This document shows positions 20,081 to 28,777 of a stretch of 45,624 nucleotides of DNA, one piece after another. The DNA is from Akkermansiaceae bacterium. Lineage in GTDB: Bacteria; Verrucomicrobiota; Verrucomicrobiia; Verrucomicrobiales; Akkermansiaceae. The notes beneath the pieces are model-generated. The model worked only from the letters and a program-made list of their open reading frames with translations. It did no database searches and was not told where the DNA came from. The translations under genes and the position numbers were made by a program. The DNA is taken from assembly GCA_029253285.1 (NCBI GenBank), contig JAQWZU010000065.1, positions 1 to 45,624 of the forward strand. The letters are read 5' to 3'. The number at the start of each line of letters is the position of its first letter. Positions within the stretch are counted from its first letter, which is position 1.

Positions 20081-21676
20081 ATGCAAAAGCTGTTTTGTCT
20101 ATTTGGACTCTTCCTCACCCTTTCAATCGGATCCTCCGTAGCCCAAGAGCTTTCTGCCGATGAACCCAAGCTCTCTGAGGAGCCTAACAAGGAGTTGGGC
20201 TGGATTGAAAAATTAGACGCCAGTATTGATGGCGCGTTTCAGCCTGTTTCCGAGTTTGTCGACAATACTGTTTTCTATTCCATTCCAGTTTCCACTGATG
20301 CGGAAGGAAACCCAATCAAGATGCCGTGGGTTCTCGCTTGGTTGGGGATCGCGGCTATTGTCCTTACGATCTATTTTAAGTTCCTCAATTTTCGTTCTTG
20401 GCGACTTGCCATGCGGACGCTTCGGGGGAAATACAGTCAGCCAAACGATCCGGGAGAAATTACCCACTTTCAGGCTCTTTCCGCAGCGGTCTCCGGCACG
20501 GTCGGTCTGGGTAATATTGCGGGGGTTGCGGTCGCCATCAGTATTGGCGGTCCCGGCGCGACCTTCTGGATGGTTTTGATGGGATTCCTGGGAATGGCTT
20601 CAAAGTTTTGTGAGTGCACGCTGGGTGTGAAGTATCGCCGTATTGAGAATGGAAAAGTTTACGGCGGGCCGATGCAGTATCTCACGAGCGGCTTGGGAGA
20701 GATGGGAATGAAGCCTCTTGGTGTCATCCTAGCGATCTTTTTTGCCATTATGTGTATTGGCGGATCATTCGGAGGTGGCAATATGTATCAAGCCAATCAG
20801 GCCTGCGAGCAGCTCGTGGGAGTGATGGGTGGTGATGGGTCCTTCTTCGATAACAATCGCTGGGTCTTCGGGTTGATTATGGCTGTTGCTGTTGGCATGG
20901 TGATCATTGGAGGAATTAAAAGTATCGCGACAACGACGGCGATGCTCGTTCCCTTCATGTGCAGCATTTACATGATTTGCGGAATAGTCGTAATCATTGG
21001 GAATATTGGTGAGCTTGGAAATGCCTTTGGATTGATCTTCCAGGGGGCTTTTGCTCCGACTGCAGTTGGCGGTGGTTTGATAGGAGTGCTCATTCAGGGA
21101 ATCAAAAGGGCGGCCTTTTCAAACGAGGCGGGAATTGGTTCTGCTCCCATCGCACACTCTGCTGTGAAAACGAAGCACGCCGCCAGTGAAGGTATCGTCG
21201 CTCTCCTTGAACCATTCATCGATACTGTTCTGGTTTGCACCACCACAGCCTTGGTCATCGTAATGTCGGGAACATATGCAGACACCAGCCTGTCTGGAGT
21301 TGCGGTAACTTCTGCGGCCTTTGAAAAGACCATTAGCTGGTTCCCGTTGATTCTCGCGGTTGCCGTGATTCTCTTCGCGTTCTCAACCATGATTTCCTGG
21401 TCCTACTATGGACTTCAAGCCTGGGCTCACTTGTTTGGGCACAGTAAGGGTGCGGAGTTGAGCTATAAGGTGATCTTCTGCTTCTTCATCATTGTCGGGT
21501 CGGCTGTGAGTGTGAAAAGCGTGATCAACTTCTCTGATGGCATGATTTTTGCCATGGCGATTCCCAATGTGGTCGCAATGTATCTCCTGATGCCGAAGGT
21601 GAAGGATGAGCTTGCGAAATATTTGGCCTTCACCCAGAAGGTTGATCAAGGTGTCCCTCCTGAAGATGCCGAGTAG
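20081..21676 (+). CDS. sodium/alanine symporter (AGCS family)
   Basis: 531 aa. A cleavable-looking signal peptide (MQKLFCLFGLFLTLSIGSSVAQ) and about 60 soluble residues precede roughly eleven transmembrane helices. The AGCS signature is complete: GEITHFQALSAAVSGTVGLG with GNIAGVA at about 125-150, then the GGPGATFWM segment, KYRRIENGKVYGGPMQYL and the AAFSNEAGIGSAPIAHS stretch. The family imports alanine or glycine with Na+ at the inner membrane. The periplasmic N-terminal extension is longer than in DagA/AlsT of Firmicutes. Its stop is 8 bp before the helicase start, so both may be co-transcribed. Confidence 0.9.
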   Translation: MQKLFCLFGLFLTLSIGSSVAQELSADEPKLSEEPNKELGWIEKLDASIDGAFQPVSEFVDNTVFYSIPVSTDAEGNPIKMPWVLAWLGIAAIVLTIYFKFLNFRSWRLAMRTLRGKYSQPNDPGEITHFQALSAAVSGTVGLGNIAGVAVAISIGGPGATFWMVLMGFLGMASKFCECTLGVKYRRIENGKVYGGPMQYLTSGLGEMGMKPLGVILAIFFAIMCIGGSFGGGNMYQANQACEQLVGVMGGDGSFFDNNRWVFGLIMAVAVGMVIIGGIKSIATTTAMLVPFMCSIYMICGIVVIIGNIGELGNAFGLIFQGAFAPTAVGGGLIGVLIQGIKRAAFSNEAGIGSAPIAHSAVKTKHAASEGIVALLEPFIDTVLVCTTTALVIVMSGTYADTSLSGVAVTSAAFEKTISWFPLILAVAVILFAFSTMISWSYYGLQAWAHLFGHSKGAELSYKVIFCFFIIVGSAVSVKSVINFSDGMIFAMAIPNVVAMYLLMPKVKDELAKYLAFTQKVDQGVPPEDAE

Positions 21677-21684
21677 GCTTTCCT

Positions 21685-23703
21685 ATGGCTCGTAAGTATC
21701 AGCTGGATCAAAAGCCCCGGGGAGGATCTTCGGGGATCGATTATGAGGTTGAATTAAATTCCCAGCAATACGCTGCGGTGTCGTCACCTCCCGGGCCGGC
21801 TCTCGTGATCGCGGGCGCTGGGTCTGGAAAAACGAGGACGCTAACCTATCGTGTGGCTTACTTGCTTGATCAGGGTGTTGAGCCCTCGAGTCTGCTCTTG
21901 TTGACCTTCACTAATAAGGCGGCCAAGGAAATGTTGGAGCGGGTGAGGGAGCTCATTCCGCAAGATCTCAGTGAACTATGGAGCGGAACTTTCCACTCTA
22001 TCGGGAACCGCATTCTTCGTCGTCATGCCGAGTGCGTCGGGTTGACCCGATCCTTTTCCATTCTAGATCGCGACGACCAGAAGTCCCTGATGAAGACCGT
22101 CATCGCCGAGTGTGACATCGATACGAAGCAACGACGTTTCCCCAAGCCGGATGTTCTTATCTCGATCTTCTCCCTGGTGGAAAACACCGGAGTCACTTTG
22201 GAAGAGCTTTTGGAATGGCGGTATCCCTATTTCGAAGAATGGCTCGAAGAGATTGCGCAGGTCGGGAAGGCTTACACCGCAAAGAAGCTGGAAACAAACT
22301 CTGCTGATTTCGACGACCTTCTCATTCTTCCGCTGAAGCTCTTTAAGGAGAACGAAGATCTTCTCGAGCTTTACCAAAAGCGATTCAATTACCTTCTCGT
22401 TGATGAGTATCAGGATACCAACATGGTCCAGTGTGAACTCATCGACCTTCTGGCCCAGCCCCGGATGTCTCTCATGGTAGTCGGTGACGATGCGCAATCG
22501 ATCTACTCTTGGCGGGGCGCGGACATGGACAACATTCTGACTTTCCCTGATCGCTATCCCGACGCGAAGACCTTCAAGATTGAAACGAATTACCGAAGTG
22601 TTCCCGAGGTGCTCCATCTGTCGAATGCTGCGATTGCTGCAAACACCAAACAGTTTCGTAAAACGCTTAATGCCGCGCGGGAGGGCGGCTCCATGACCCC
22701 GGCTCTCGTTCCCTTGGAAGATCCCCGCGCGCAAGCCAACTTTGTTGCGCAGCGGATTCTCGAACTGCGTGATGAAGGAATCGAGATGCAGGAGATTGCT
22801 ATTCTTTATCGGGCACACCACCAGAGCCTTGAAATCCAGATGGAGCTGACTTCGCGGAATATTCCCTTTCAAATCACTAGCGGACTCCGCTTCTTTGAGC
22901 AGCAACACATTAAGGATGTCGCAGCCTTTCTGCGATTCGTGACCAATCGTAAGGACGAGGTGAGTTTTAAGCGGTTTTGCCTTCTTCTTCCGGGAATCGG
23001 AGGGGTGACCGCAAACAAGCTGTGGCGTGCCTGGCTGAAAACCGGAAAGGCCGGGGATGAAAATCCACCCAAGAGCTTTTCCGACATCATGCTGAAATTC
23101 AGCATTCCGGCGAAGGCCAAGAAGGACTGGGAGCAGCTTTGCTACGTTCTCGATGAGTTGGCGCCGGGAGGTGAGTTTGCAAGGCCCGCGGAAATGATCA
23201 CGAGTGTCCAGGAGGGGATATACGATGACTTCATGCGGCAGAGTTTCGAGAACTACGATAATCGCCGACAGGATGTCGAACAACTCTCGCTCTACTCAGA
23301 AGGTTTTGAGGATATTCAGGAATTACTGGGGCAACTCTCATTGATGAGCTCGGTCGACGGAGAGCCAAGCGGAAGTCAGGCGGCGCAGGACGAGGAACAA
23401 GTCGTGCTCTCCTCAATTCATCAGGCGAAAGGTTTGGAGTGGAAAGTGGTTTTCCTGATTTGGCTTGCTGATGGCATGTTTCCCAATGGCCGGGTTCTTG
23501 AGGCGGATGATCTCGATATGCTGGAGGAAGAACGCCGCTTGTTCTATGTCGCCCTGACCCGCTCAAAAGACGAACTTTATCTCACTTATCCCATGGTGAA
23601 CCCGAAGAGCTATACCGGGGAGATTTTCCAGCGACCGTCGAGATTTTTGGAAGATTGTCCCGATGAGATGCTCGAAACATGGGAGGTGGGACCTGCATGG
23701 TGA
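21685..23703 (+). CDS. UvrD/Rep-family superfamily 1A DNA helicase
   Basis: 672 aa 3'-5' helicase for DNA repair or replication restart. Motifs in order: Q-motif LNSQQYAAV (24-32), Walker A GAGSGKT (44-50), motif Ia LLTFTNKAAKEM, motif II DEYQD (240-244), motif III GDDAQSIYSWRGAD, motif IV-like FKIETNYRS, motif V SSIHQAKGLEW and motif VI RRLFYVALTRSKDEL. It is shorter in the C-terminal region than PcrA/UvrD (about 720-730 aa) and closer to Rep in length. It lacks the C-terminal RNA-polymerase-binding Tudor region as far as can be seen. Exact orthology (Rep, UvrD or PcrA) is not settled. Confidence 0.93.
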   Translation: MARKYQLDQKPRGGSSGIDYEVELNSQQYAAVSSPPGPALVIAGAGSGKTRTLTYRVAYLLDQGVEPSSLLLLTFTNKAAKEMLERVRELIPQDLSELWSGTFHSIGNRILRRHAECVGLTRSFSILDRDDQKSLMKTVIAECDIDTKQRRFPKPDVLISIFSLVENTGVTLEELLEWRYPYFEEWLEEIAQVGKAYTAKKLETNSADFDDLLILPLKLFKENEDLLELYQKRFNYLLVDEYQDTNMVQCELIDLLAQPRMSLMVVGDDAQSIYSWRGADMDNILTFPDRYPDAKTFKIETNYRSVPEVLHLSNAAIAANTKQFRKTLNAAREGGSMTPALVPLEDPRAQANFVAQRILELRDEGIEMQEIAILYRAHHQSLEIQMELTSRNIPFQITSGLRFFEQQHIKDVAAFLRFVTNRKDEVSFKRFCLLLPGIGGVTANKLWRAWLKTGKAGDENPPKSFSDIMLKFSIPAKAKKDWEQLCYVLDELAPGGEFARPAEMITSVQEGIYDDFMRQSFENYDNRRQDVEQLSLYSEGFEDIQELLGQLSLMSSVDGEPSGSQAAQDEEQVVLSSIHQAKGLEWKVVFLIWLADGMFPNGRVLEADDLDMLEEERRLFYVALTRSKDELYLTYPMVNPKSYTGEIFQRPSRFLEDCPDEMLETWEVGPAW

Positions 23704-23748
23704 TTTGAGTGATTGCAGGAATGTCAACTGAGGTTAGCCTTTCGCTTC

Positions 23749-24738
23749 ATGTTTCTCTCTCGCATCGCTTTCCGCCTGCTGACCAGTGTCTTCCTTTGTC
23801 TCTTTCTGACCCAATGCTCGGGAATACCGGGCTTATCCGGGTCGAGCCGGAGTGCCACCCTCCATCGACTTGGCTATGAATCCGTGACTCTTCAAAAGAT
23901 CGGGGGCGATAAGCGTTTTTCCGCAATCTTCGAGGTCAATGGTAGTCCGATGAGATTTCTCATTGATTCCGGAGCAAACAGCACAGATCTCGATGAGCAT
24001 TTGGCTAAGGGGGTGGGATTGGAGCCAGATTATTCGGTGCGTGTGGTCACCCGCGGAGCATTGGGGCGCGAGGTCAAAAGCGGAAGGGGCTACGGCACTC
24101 TCGAAGTGGGTTCCATGGTTGCTCGGCGTTTCCCGTTCACAATTGCCCCGGATTTGAATCGGAAGACTTCAACAAGTCGCTATGCCGGTCAGGTGGGATT
24201 GGACGCTCTTTCTGCAACGGGAGCATTGATCGATATTCCGGCGGCCAGAATGTGGGTTCCTGGAAAGGGATCAGATCGAGCGATGGGGCGCAATGACGGA
24301 CAACTTGGACCAAGAACCGGACTGGGAACCTTCGCCCTGCAGATGGACACGGCCGCTCGCCTGCCTCATCTGATTTTGAGAGGATCAATTCACGGAAGAA
24401 CCGTGACGTGGGTGGTCGATACCGGAGCAGAGGTTTCGGTGATGGCTGCGGAGAGCTATGATCGTTTGGGACTGCCCAGCCGACCAACCAATACCAGAAT
24501 GATTGATGCCTCGGGTGATCGGGTCGCTCTGAGGACTGGTCGTTTGTATAATGTCCGATTCGGAAATGTTCATGTGACGGAATTCGATGTGTCCATTGCG
24601 CCACTTCGAACTGTCCGAAGCTTCTTTCGAGATTCGCAAGGAAGACCGGTGGATGGGATTTTGGGGATGGATTTCCTGACCCAGGGGAAAGCGTTGATGG
24701 ATTCAGGTTCGGGAATCCTCTACATGGGAAACCCTTAA
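23749..24738 (+). CDS. two-lobed retropepsin-like aspartic protease, putative lipoprotein
   Basis: 329 aa from the ATG at 23749; a TTG 36 bp upstream is in frame but would delay the signal sequence. The N-terminus MFLSRIAFRLLTSVFLCLFL followed by TQC23 is an export signal with an imperfect lipobox. Two aspartyl-protease modules follow: the first with FLIDSGANST (Asp73) and the distal GQVGLDAL, the second with WVVDTGAEVS (Asp224) and GILGMDFL. One chain can thus supply both catalytic Asp-Ser/Thr-Gly motifs. It is expected in the periplasm or anchored to a membrane. Substrate unknown. It ends tail-to-tail with folP, stops interlocked as TTAA. Confidence 0.75.
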   Translation: MFLSRIAFRLLTSVFLCLFLTQCSGIPGLSGSSRSATLHRLGYESVTLQKIGGDKRFSAIFEVNGSPMRFLIDSGANSTDLDEHLAKGVGLEPDYSVRVVTRGALGREVKSGRGYGTLEVGSMVARRFPFTIAPDLNRKTSTSRYAGQVGLDALSATGALIDIPAARMWVPGKGSDRAMGRNDGQLGPRTGLGTFALQMDTAARLPHLILRGSIHGRTVTWVVDTGAEVSVMAAESYDRLGLPSRPTNTRMIDASGDRVALRTGRLYNVRFGNVHVTEFDVSIAPLRTVRSFFRDSQGRPVDGILGMDFLTQGKALMDSGSGILYMGNP

Positions 24739-25589
24739 AGGGCCGAGAGAACCTTCAAGGCCCGCCAGCAGGCTTCGGTATTGTGCACACGAAAGAGGTG
24801 TGCTCCCTCGTGCACTCCGTGGGCAAGGAGAGCCAATGTTCCTGCATCCCTTTTCCTGGGGTCTTCAATATCGAGAGCTTCACCGATGACCGTTTTTCTT
24901 GAAATCGGAAGAAGGAGGGGGAAACCGAGATGGATGAGTTGATTCAGTTCTCTCAGCAAGAGAAGATTATCTTCCTTCTGTTTCGCGAAATCGAGGCCGG
25001 GGTCGAGGATGATTTGCTCTCTGCTTAAACCAGCCTCAATCGCAATCGCCGTTTTTTCTTCGAAGAAATCCGCCATCGATTTCATCAGCCCTTTCCACTG
25101 TTGATGCGTGTGTGGGATTTTTGGCTGACCAACTGAATGCATGATCAGCAATGATGTTTGGTGCTTTGCGCAGAGGAGAGCATTACGATTGTCCGGTAAT
25201 GCGCTCATGTCATTGAGAAGATCAACTTCCGGCCCCAAGATTTGCTCCACCACTTCAGGTCGCCAGGTGTTTACTGAGAGAAGAGGCGGCGATAATTGCT
25301 CTTTATCCTTGGGTTCGAGATCGCGTATGGTGTGCCATTGTTCGATAAAGGACCTTAGGCGCAAAATTTCTTCATCGATAGAAATTGCTTCCCGGTTTGT
25401 GCGGGCCGACTCCGCCCCGATATCGATGATGTCCGCTCCGTTTTGATAATGTGCTCGCGCTTGTTGAAGCGACATTCCCGGATCGAGAGAGCCATCTCCG
25501 CAGAATGAGTCGTCATTGATATTCACGATTCCCATCAGAAGAGCCCGACGGGGAAAAGTGATGGTTTGTGATGGAAACTTGAGCTTCAT
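24735..25589 (-). CDS. folP: dihydropteroate synthase, divergent
   Basis: 284 aa TIM-barrel enzyme joining pABA to 6-hydroxymethyl-dihydropterin diphosphate. The family skeleton is clear: MGIVNINDDSFCGDG (canonical MGIVNVTPDSFSDGG), GADIIDIGAESARTN (canonical GADIIDVGGESTRPG), DPGLDFAKQKEDN, PISRKTVIGEAL and RVHNTEACWRA. Several positions differ, including the Thr-Arg-Pro of the pABA loop, here Ala-Arg-Thr. This may mark altered pABA/sulfonamide contacts or a non-canonical role. The start overlaps the SDR stop (ATGA), so the two are translationally coupled. Folate synthesis is supported by folE2 in the same window. Confidence 0.85.
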   Translation of the reverse strand: MKLKFPSQTITFPRRALLMGIVNINDDSFCGDGSLDPGMSLQQARAHYQNGADIIDIGAESARTNREAISIDEEILRLRSFIEQWHTIRDLEPKDKEQLSPPLLSVNTWRPEVVEQILGPEVDLLNDMSALPDNRNALLCAKHQTSLLIMHSVGQPKIPHTHQQWKGLMKSMADFFEEKTAIAIEAGLSREQIILDPGLDFAKQKEDNLLLLRELNQLIHLGFPLLLPISRKTVIGEALDIEDPRKRDAGTLALLAHGVHEGAHLFRVHNTEACWRALKVLSAL

Positions 25590-26257
25590 GGTGCCGTGAC
25601 GGCCTGACCGTTTTGGCTAACGGTCAATTCCAGGAGGAAAGGCGCTGCGGTAATGGCCCAGGCCTCGGGGTTTTGGTAATCCTCGGCGTCCGGTCCATAG
25701 CAGGTTCGCAGCATATCGGTGGCGATGACGCCTGGATTTAAGGAAACTGCGGCGAGTCCTTCGGGTAAATCTTGGGCGAGGGATTTGGTGAGGCCTTCAA
25801 TGGCCCATTTACTTGCGCAGTAAGGAGCGACATCAGGAGATGTTGAACGCCCCCAACCGGATGAGAGGTTGACGATGATTCCTTTGTTGTTGGCGATCAT
25901 GGAGGGTAGGGCGTGGCGAAGAATGTTGGCAACTCCGTTGATATTGGTGGATGTGAGATTGTCGAATTCTTCGGCTGGAACTTCCCATAGCGGGGCGGGA
26001 TCGTTGATTGTCGCAGCATTGTTAATTAGAAGCTCCGGTTCGCCAGTGGCCAAGAGAGCCTGGTCGCAAAATTCTCGGACGCTTTCGTCGCTGGAGACAT
26101 CCGCTGCAAAAAAATGATCATCAGGGTAAGTGTTCCTGAGCTTTTGCAGTGCGATTTCATTGCGGCCGCAACCCACTACGGTGTGGCCCAAACCACTAAA
26201 TTCCTTGACGAGAGCTCTCCCGAGGCCGGCAGTGCATCCGGTAAGCCAAATAATCAT
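25586..26257 (-). CDS. short-chain dehydrogenase/reductase coupled to folP
   Basis: 223 aa from ATG 26257; an upstream in-frame extension was rejected because the Rossmann strand MIIWLTG should be near the N-terminus. Classical SDR: TGCTAGLG cofactor loop (6-13), NNAA (79-82), catalytic Ser in NLSSGWG (132-133) and YCASK (Tyr146, Lys150), PG motif NPGVIATDM. Cofactor is probably NADP(H), judged from GRNE after strand 2. The ATGA overlap with folP suggests a pterin or folate reductase (FolM and PTR1 are also SDRs), but the FolM-type TGxxRR motif is absent, so this remains inference. Confidence 0.8.
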   Translation of the reverse strand: MIIWLTGCTAGLGRALVKEFSGLGHTVVGCGRNEIALQKLRNTYPDDHFFAADVSSDESVREFCDQALLATGEPELLINNAATINDPAPLWEVPAEEFDNLTSTNINGVANILRHALPSMIANNKGIIVNLSSGWGRSTSPDVAPYCASKWAIEGLTKSLAQDLPEGLAAVSLNPGVIATDMLRTCYGPDAEDYQNPEAWAITAAPFLLELTVSQNGQAVTAP

Positions 26258-26308
26258 CAAGGCGACGCTAGCAAGCAATTCATCGGCTGACAATCGCGCT
26301 TCTTCAAA

Positions 26309-27319
26309 TCAATCTCCGGTTTCAAAATTGGCCAAGGGTGTCACGAGGGGAGCGGGCAGAGGAAACTGGCGTTCAAAAATGCCGGGCGCAACTTCATTGG
26401 CGCTGGCGTAGGCATCCTTCACCATTTCAAGTTTTGCATCGAGATTGTCAATGTAATGAAGGGCGTGCGCCTCCGGAGTTCGGGGTAAGGTTGGCGAGCC
26501 AAAATCATACTGCCCGTGGTGGGAAGCAATGAGATGGAGGAGGTGAAGACGAACATCTTCACTATTTGGCTCCAATTCCCGCCAGTTATCCAAGGGGAGT
26601 TCGCGCCAAAGTTTGTTTACGAGTTCAAGGCCCAAAGGAATGTGCCCAAGCATTTCCCCATGAAGAAGGTGGAGTTGATTGAAGCCACTTTCAGGGTAGG
26701 TGTTTTCCCAGAGCTTGCCGCAGTCGTGAAAGAGGACTCCAGACACGATGAGGTCACGATTGAGTTCGTGGTAAACCGAGCACACAGCCGTGGCACTCCG
26801 CATCATTTGGGCGACATGTTCGACCAGTCCGCCTCGTCGGGCATGGTGATTTCTCCGGGCCGCCCCGGTGCGACGGAAGCGCTTGCCAAACTGGGAAATG
26901 AATTCGTCATTCAGCGTCTTCAATCTTGGGTCGGTGACCTGCGAAAGCATTTTTAGGATGTCATCCCAGTCGGTGTCTTGCTTCTCACGGGTTTTTGGAT
27001 CGCCCGCCAGGAATTCCGAGGTCTCTGATTCATTGAGGAAGCGGAACTTCCATCCCATGCCATCGACGCCGTATTGGTTTTGTGTCCACTGGCCATGTAA
27101 GTGAATCAGCGTTTCGGGATCCAGTTCGCAAGCGGCGTCAAACTGAGGATGATTATTCCACACCTTCAATGTGAGATTTCCGGTGGAGTCGGCAATGGTC
27201 CATTCGAGAAACGGCTTACCTCCCTTGGTTTCCCGTTGCTTGATCGCTTGCAGTTGTGCGCAAAAGGAGGCTTCGAGTGGGCTCTCGCTCGTGGTGGAAA
27301 GGAGTTCGCTAATAGACAT
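26309..27319 (-). CDS. YhaM-like 3'-5' exoribonuclease (OB-fold plus HD domain)
   Basis: 336 aa. The N-terminal OB-fold (about 15-105, including GGKPFLEWTIADSTGNLTLKV-type strands) is followed by an HD hydrolase domain: NHHARRGGLVEHVAQM (about 157-172) with metal-binding His, VLFHDCGKLWE (His198, Asp199), and ASHHGQYDFGSP, a hallmark of the YhaM group. YhaM of B. subtilis is a Mn-dependent 3'-5' exoribonuclease; that is the family precedent, not shown here. It begins 3 bp after the stop of the membrane protein gene and lies 51 bp before the SDR gene. Confidence 0.8.
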   Translation of the reverse strand: MSISELLSTTSESPLEASFCAQLQAIKQRETKGGKPFLEWTIADSTGNLTLKVWNNHPQFDAACELDPETLIHLHGQWTQNQYGVDGMGWKFRFLNESETSEFLAGDPKTREKQDTDWDDILKMLSQVTDPRLKTLNDEFISQFGKRFRRTGAARRNHHARRGGLVEHVAQMMRSATAVCSVYHELNRDLIVSGVLFHDCGKLWENTYPESGFNQLHLLHGEMLGHIPLGLELVNKLWRELPLDNWRELEPNSEDVRLHLLHLIASHHGQYDFGSPTLPRTPEAHALHYIDNLDAKLEMVKDAYASANEVAPGIFERQFPLPAPLVTPLANFETGD

Positions 27320-27322
27320 GGT

Positions 27323-28141
27323 TCAGCAAAGCCGAATCATGTCCTTCATCGACTGAATCCAAAGAAAAAAAAGGCCTCTCGTCGAATATCGGAAGCGCCC
27401 GTCGTCAGTGAATTTGATTAAGCCACACTTTTCATTGTGCTGAATCTGTTGGCGCATCTCTTTCTCGATTTGATCGACGACATGGTCGGGGTCGGGAATG
27501 AGAAGATCATTGGTGGTCAGCTTTTTCCGGGCCAAGTGCTTTAAATGATCGTGATAGATCAACTCAAAACGATTTTTCTCACAGGGCAAATGGGCCCACT
27601 GGGAATTAGGACCCTTCTTGAGCGTTGGGGAGAACGGGTAATTGGTAGTGTGGATAATCTTACCGGAACTGGTTCGAGAAGTAATGGTCACGAAAGCAAA
27701 AGCGACATTTCCATGTTCGCACAGGCAGACCGAGGCGATGGCTTTGGCTTCGGCATGCCAGAAGATGCGGAAGTATTGCTGCATCCCGGCCCAGTCCCAC
27801 CCGCTGTCGGCAATGTGCTCAAAATCGGCCTCTTCAATTTCATTAATCATGCGGGCAGCATTGGGAAAGTGATCTTCGCGAGGGGCATTCCGGAATTTGA
27901 GACGATTATCGAGTGGAAGGCGGAGGCTTCTGATGCGGGTCAGGAGGTCGACCCATGGAAGAAGGAACCAAAACACTACCCCGATGAGTCCGGCCCACCA
28001 ACAACCGAAAAGAAAGAAGAAGGTGAGGAAAGAGGCCACCAGGAAGGTCAGGGCACCCAACTTGCGGAAGAAAAGGGTCCGACATGAGCGCAATGCTACC
28101 CCGATGATCAAGCAGGCCAGGACAATAAGAAACTCGCGCAT
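27323..28141 (-). CDS. uncharacterised membrane protein
   Basis: 272 aa. Three hydrophobic stretches occupy residues 1-65 (EFLIVLACLIIGVAL; LGALTFLVASFLTFFFLF; AGLIGVVFWFLLPWVDLL). A soluble C-terminal part of about 200 residues follows, with conserved-looking aromatic and His residues (DSGWDWAGMQQYFRIFWH, IIHTTNYPFSP, FELIYHDHL). No family is recognised. It is translationally close to the YhaM-like gene (3 bp), suggesting a shared role. No signal or catalytic motif is evident. Confidence 0.65.
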   Translation of the reverse strand: MREFLIVLACLIIGVALRSCRTLFFRKLGALTFLVASFLTFFFLFGCWWAGLIGVVFWFLLPWVDLLTRIRSLRLPLDNRLKFRNAPREDHFPNAARMINEIEEADFEHIADSGWDWAGMQQYFRIFWHAEAKAIASVCLCEHGNVAFAFVTITSRTSSGKIIHTTNYPFSPTLKKGPNSQWAHLPCEKNRFELIYHDHLKHLARKKLTTNDLLIPDPDHVVDQIEKEMRQQIQHNEKCGLIKFTDDGRFRYSTRGLFFLWIQSMKDMIRLC

Positions 28142-28261
28142 GTTATTGGGGAAAAACCGAGTGGTTCAATGAGGACTCAGAAGTTTTGCCTAGATTTCAG
28201 AAATTTCCAGTGGTTTAACGGCTTCTCTTGCGAAAAGGCGTCTTTTTTTTAAAGTCGCCCC

Positions 28262-28777
28262 ATGGCGATCGAACCATTCGAAGGCATTTGGCCTCAAATC
28301 CCTGATTCCGTTTTCGTAGCAGCCAGTGCTGATGTTGTCGGAAGGGTGACTCTGGAGGAGGAATCTAGTATCTGGTATAACGCTACTCTTCGCGGTGACA
28401 TTAACGAAATCAGCATTGGCCCCAAAAGTAACGTGCAGGACAATGCTGTGATCCATCTCGCCGACGACTATGGGTGCCACGTCGGGGAATTGGTGACAGT
28501 GGGGCATAGCGCGATTCTTCATGCCTGCACAGTCAAAGACGAAGTCTTAGTGGGAATGGGGGCTTGCGTGCTTGATGGTTGTGTTGTGGGAGAGCGTTCT
28601 ATCATCGGAGCAAACGCACTGGTGACCGGAGGGACAATTATTCCACCCGGATCACTCGTCCTTGGAAGCCCCGCTAAGGTTGTCAAAACCCTCGATCGCA
28701 AAGATCAGGGAGAGATCAAGAAATGGGCCGAGAAATACGTCGGGAATGCCAAGAAGTTTCTGGCCCGCAAGTTTTAG
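28262..28777 (+). CDS. gamma-carbonic anhydrase family protein
   Basis: 171 aa left-handed beta-helix of hexapeptide repeats ([LIV]GxxxxV...). The three zinc-ligand histidines of the gamma-class are His65 (NAVIHL), His82 and His87 (GHSAILHAC). The family includes YrdA, PaaY and CaiE; members range from active carbonic anhydrases to CoA-thioester-related proteins, so activity is not certain. It forms a homotrimer by precedent. It is divergent from the unknown membrane protein gene and convergent with ispF, with stops overlapping as TTAG. Confidence 0.88.
   Translation: MAIEPFEGIWPQIPDSVFVAASADVVGRVTLEEESSIWYNATLRGDINEISIGPKSNVQDNAVIHLADDYGCHVGELVTVGHSAILHACTVKDEVLVGMGACVLDGCVVGERSIIGANALVTGGTIIPPGSLVLGSPAKVVKTLDRKDQGEIKKWAEKYVGNAKKFLARKF

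Noticed and set aside
22063-23283. 406-codon open frame on the minus strand
   Set aside because: It lies wholly opposite the UvrD-like helicase, whose motifs are intact, and has no recognisable domain.
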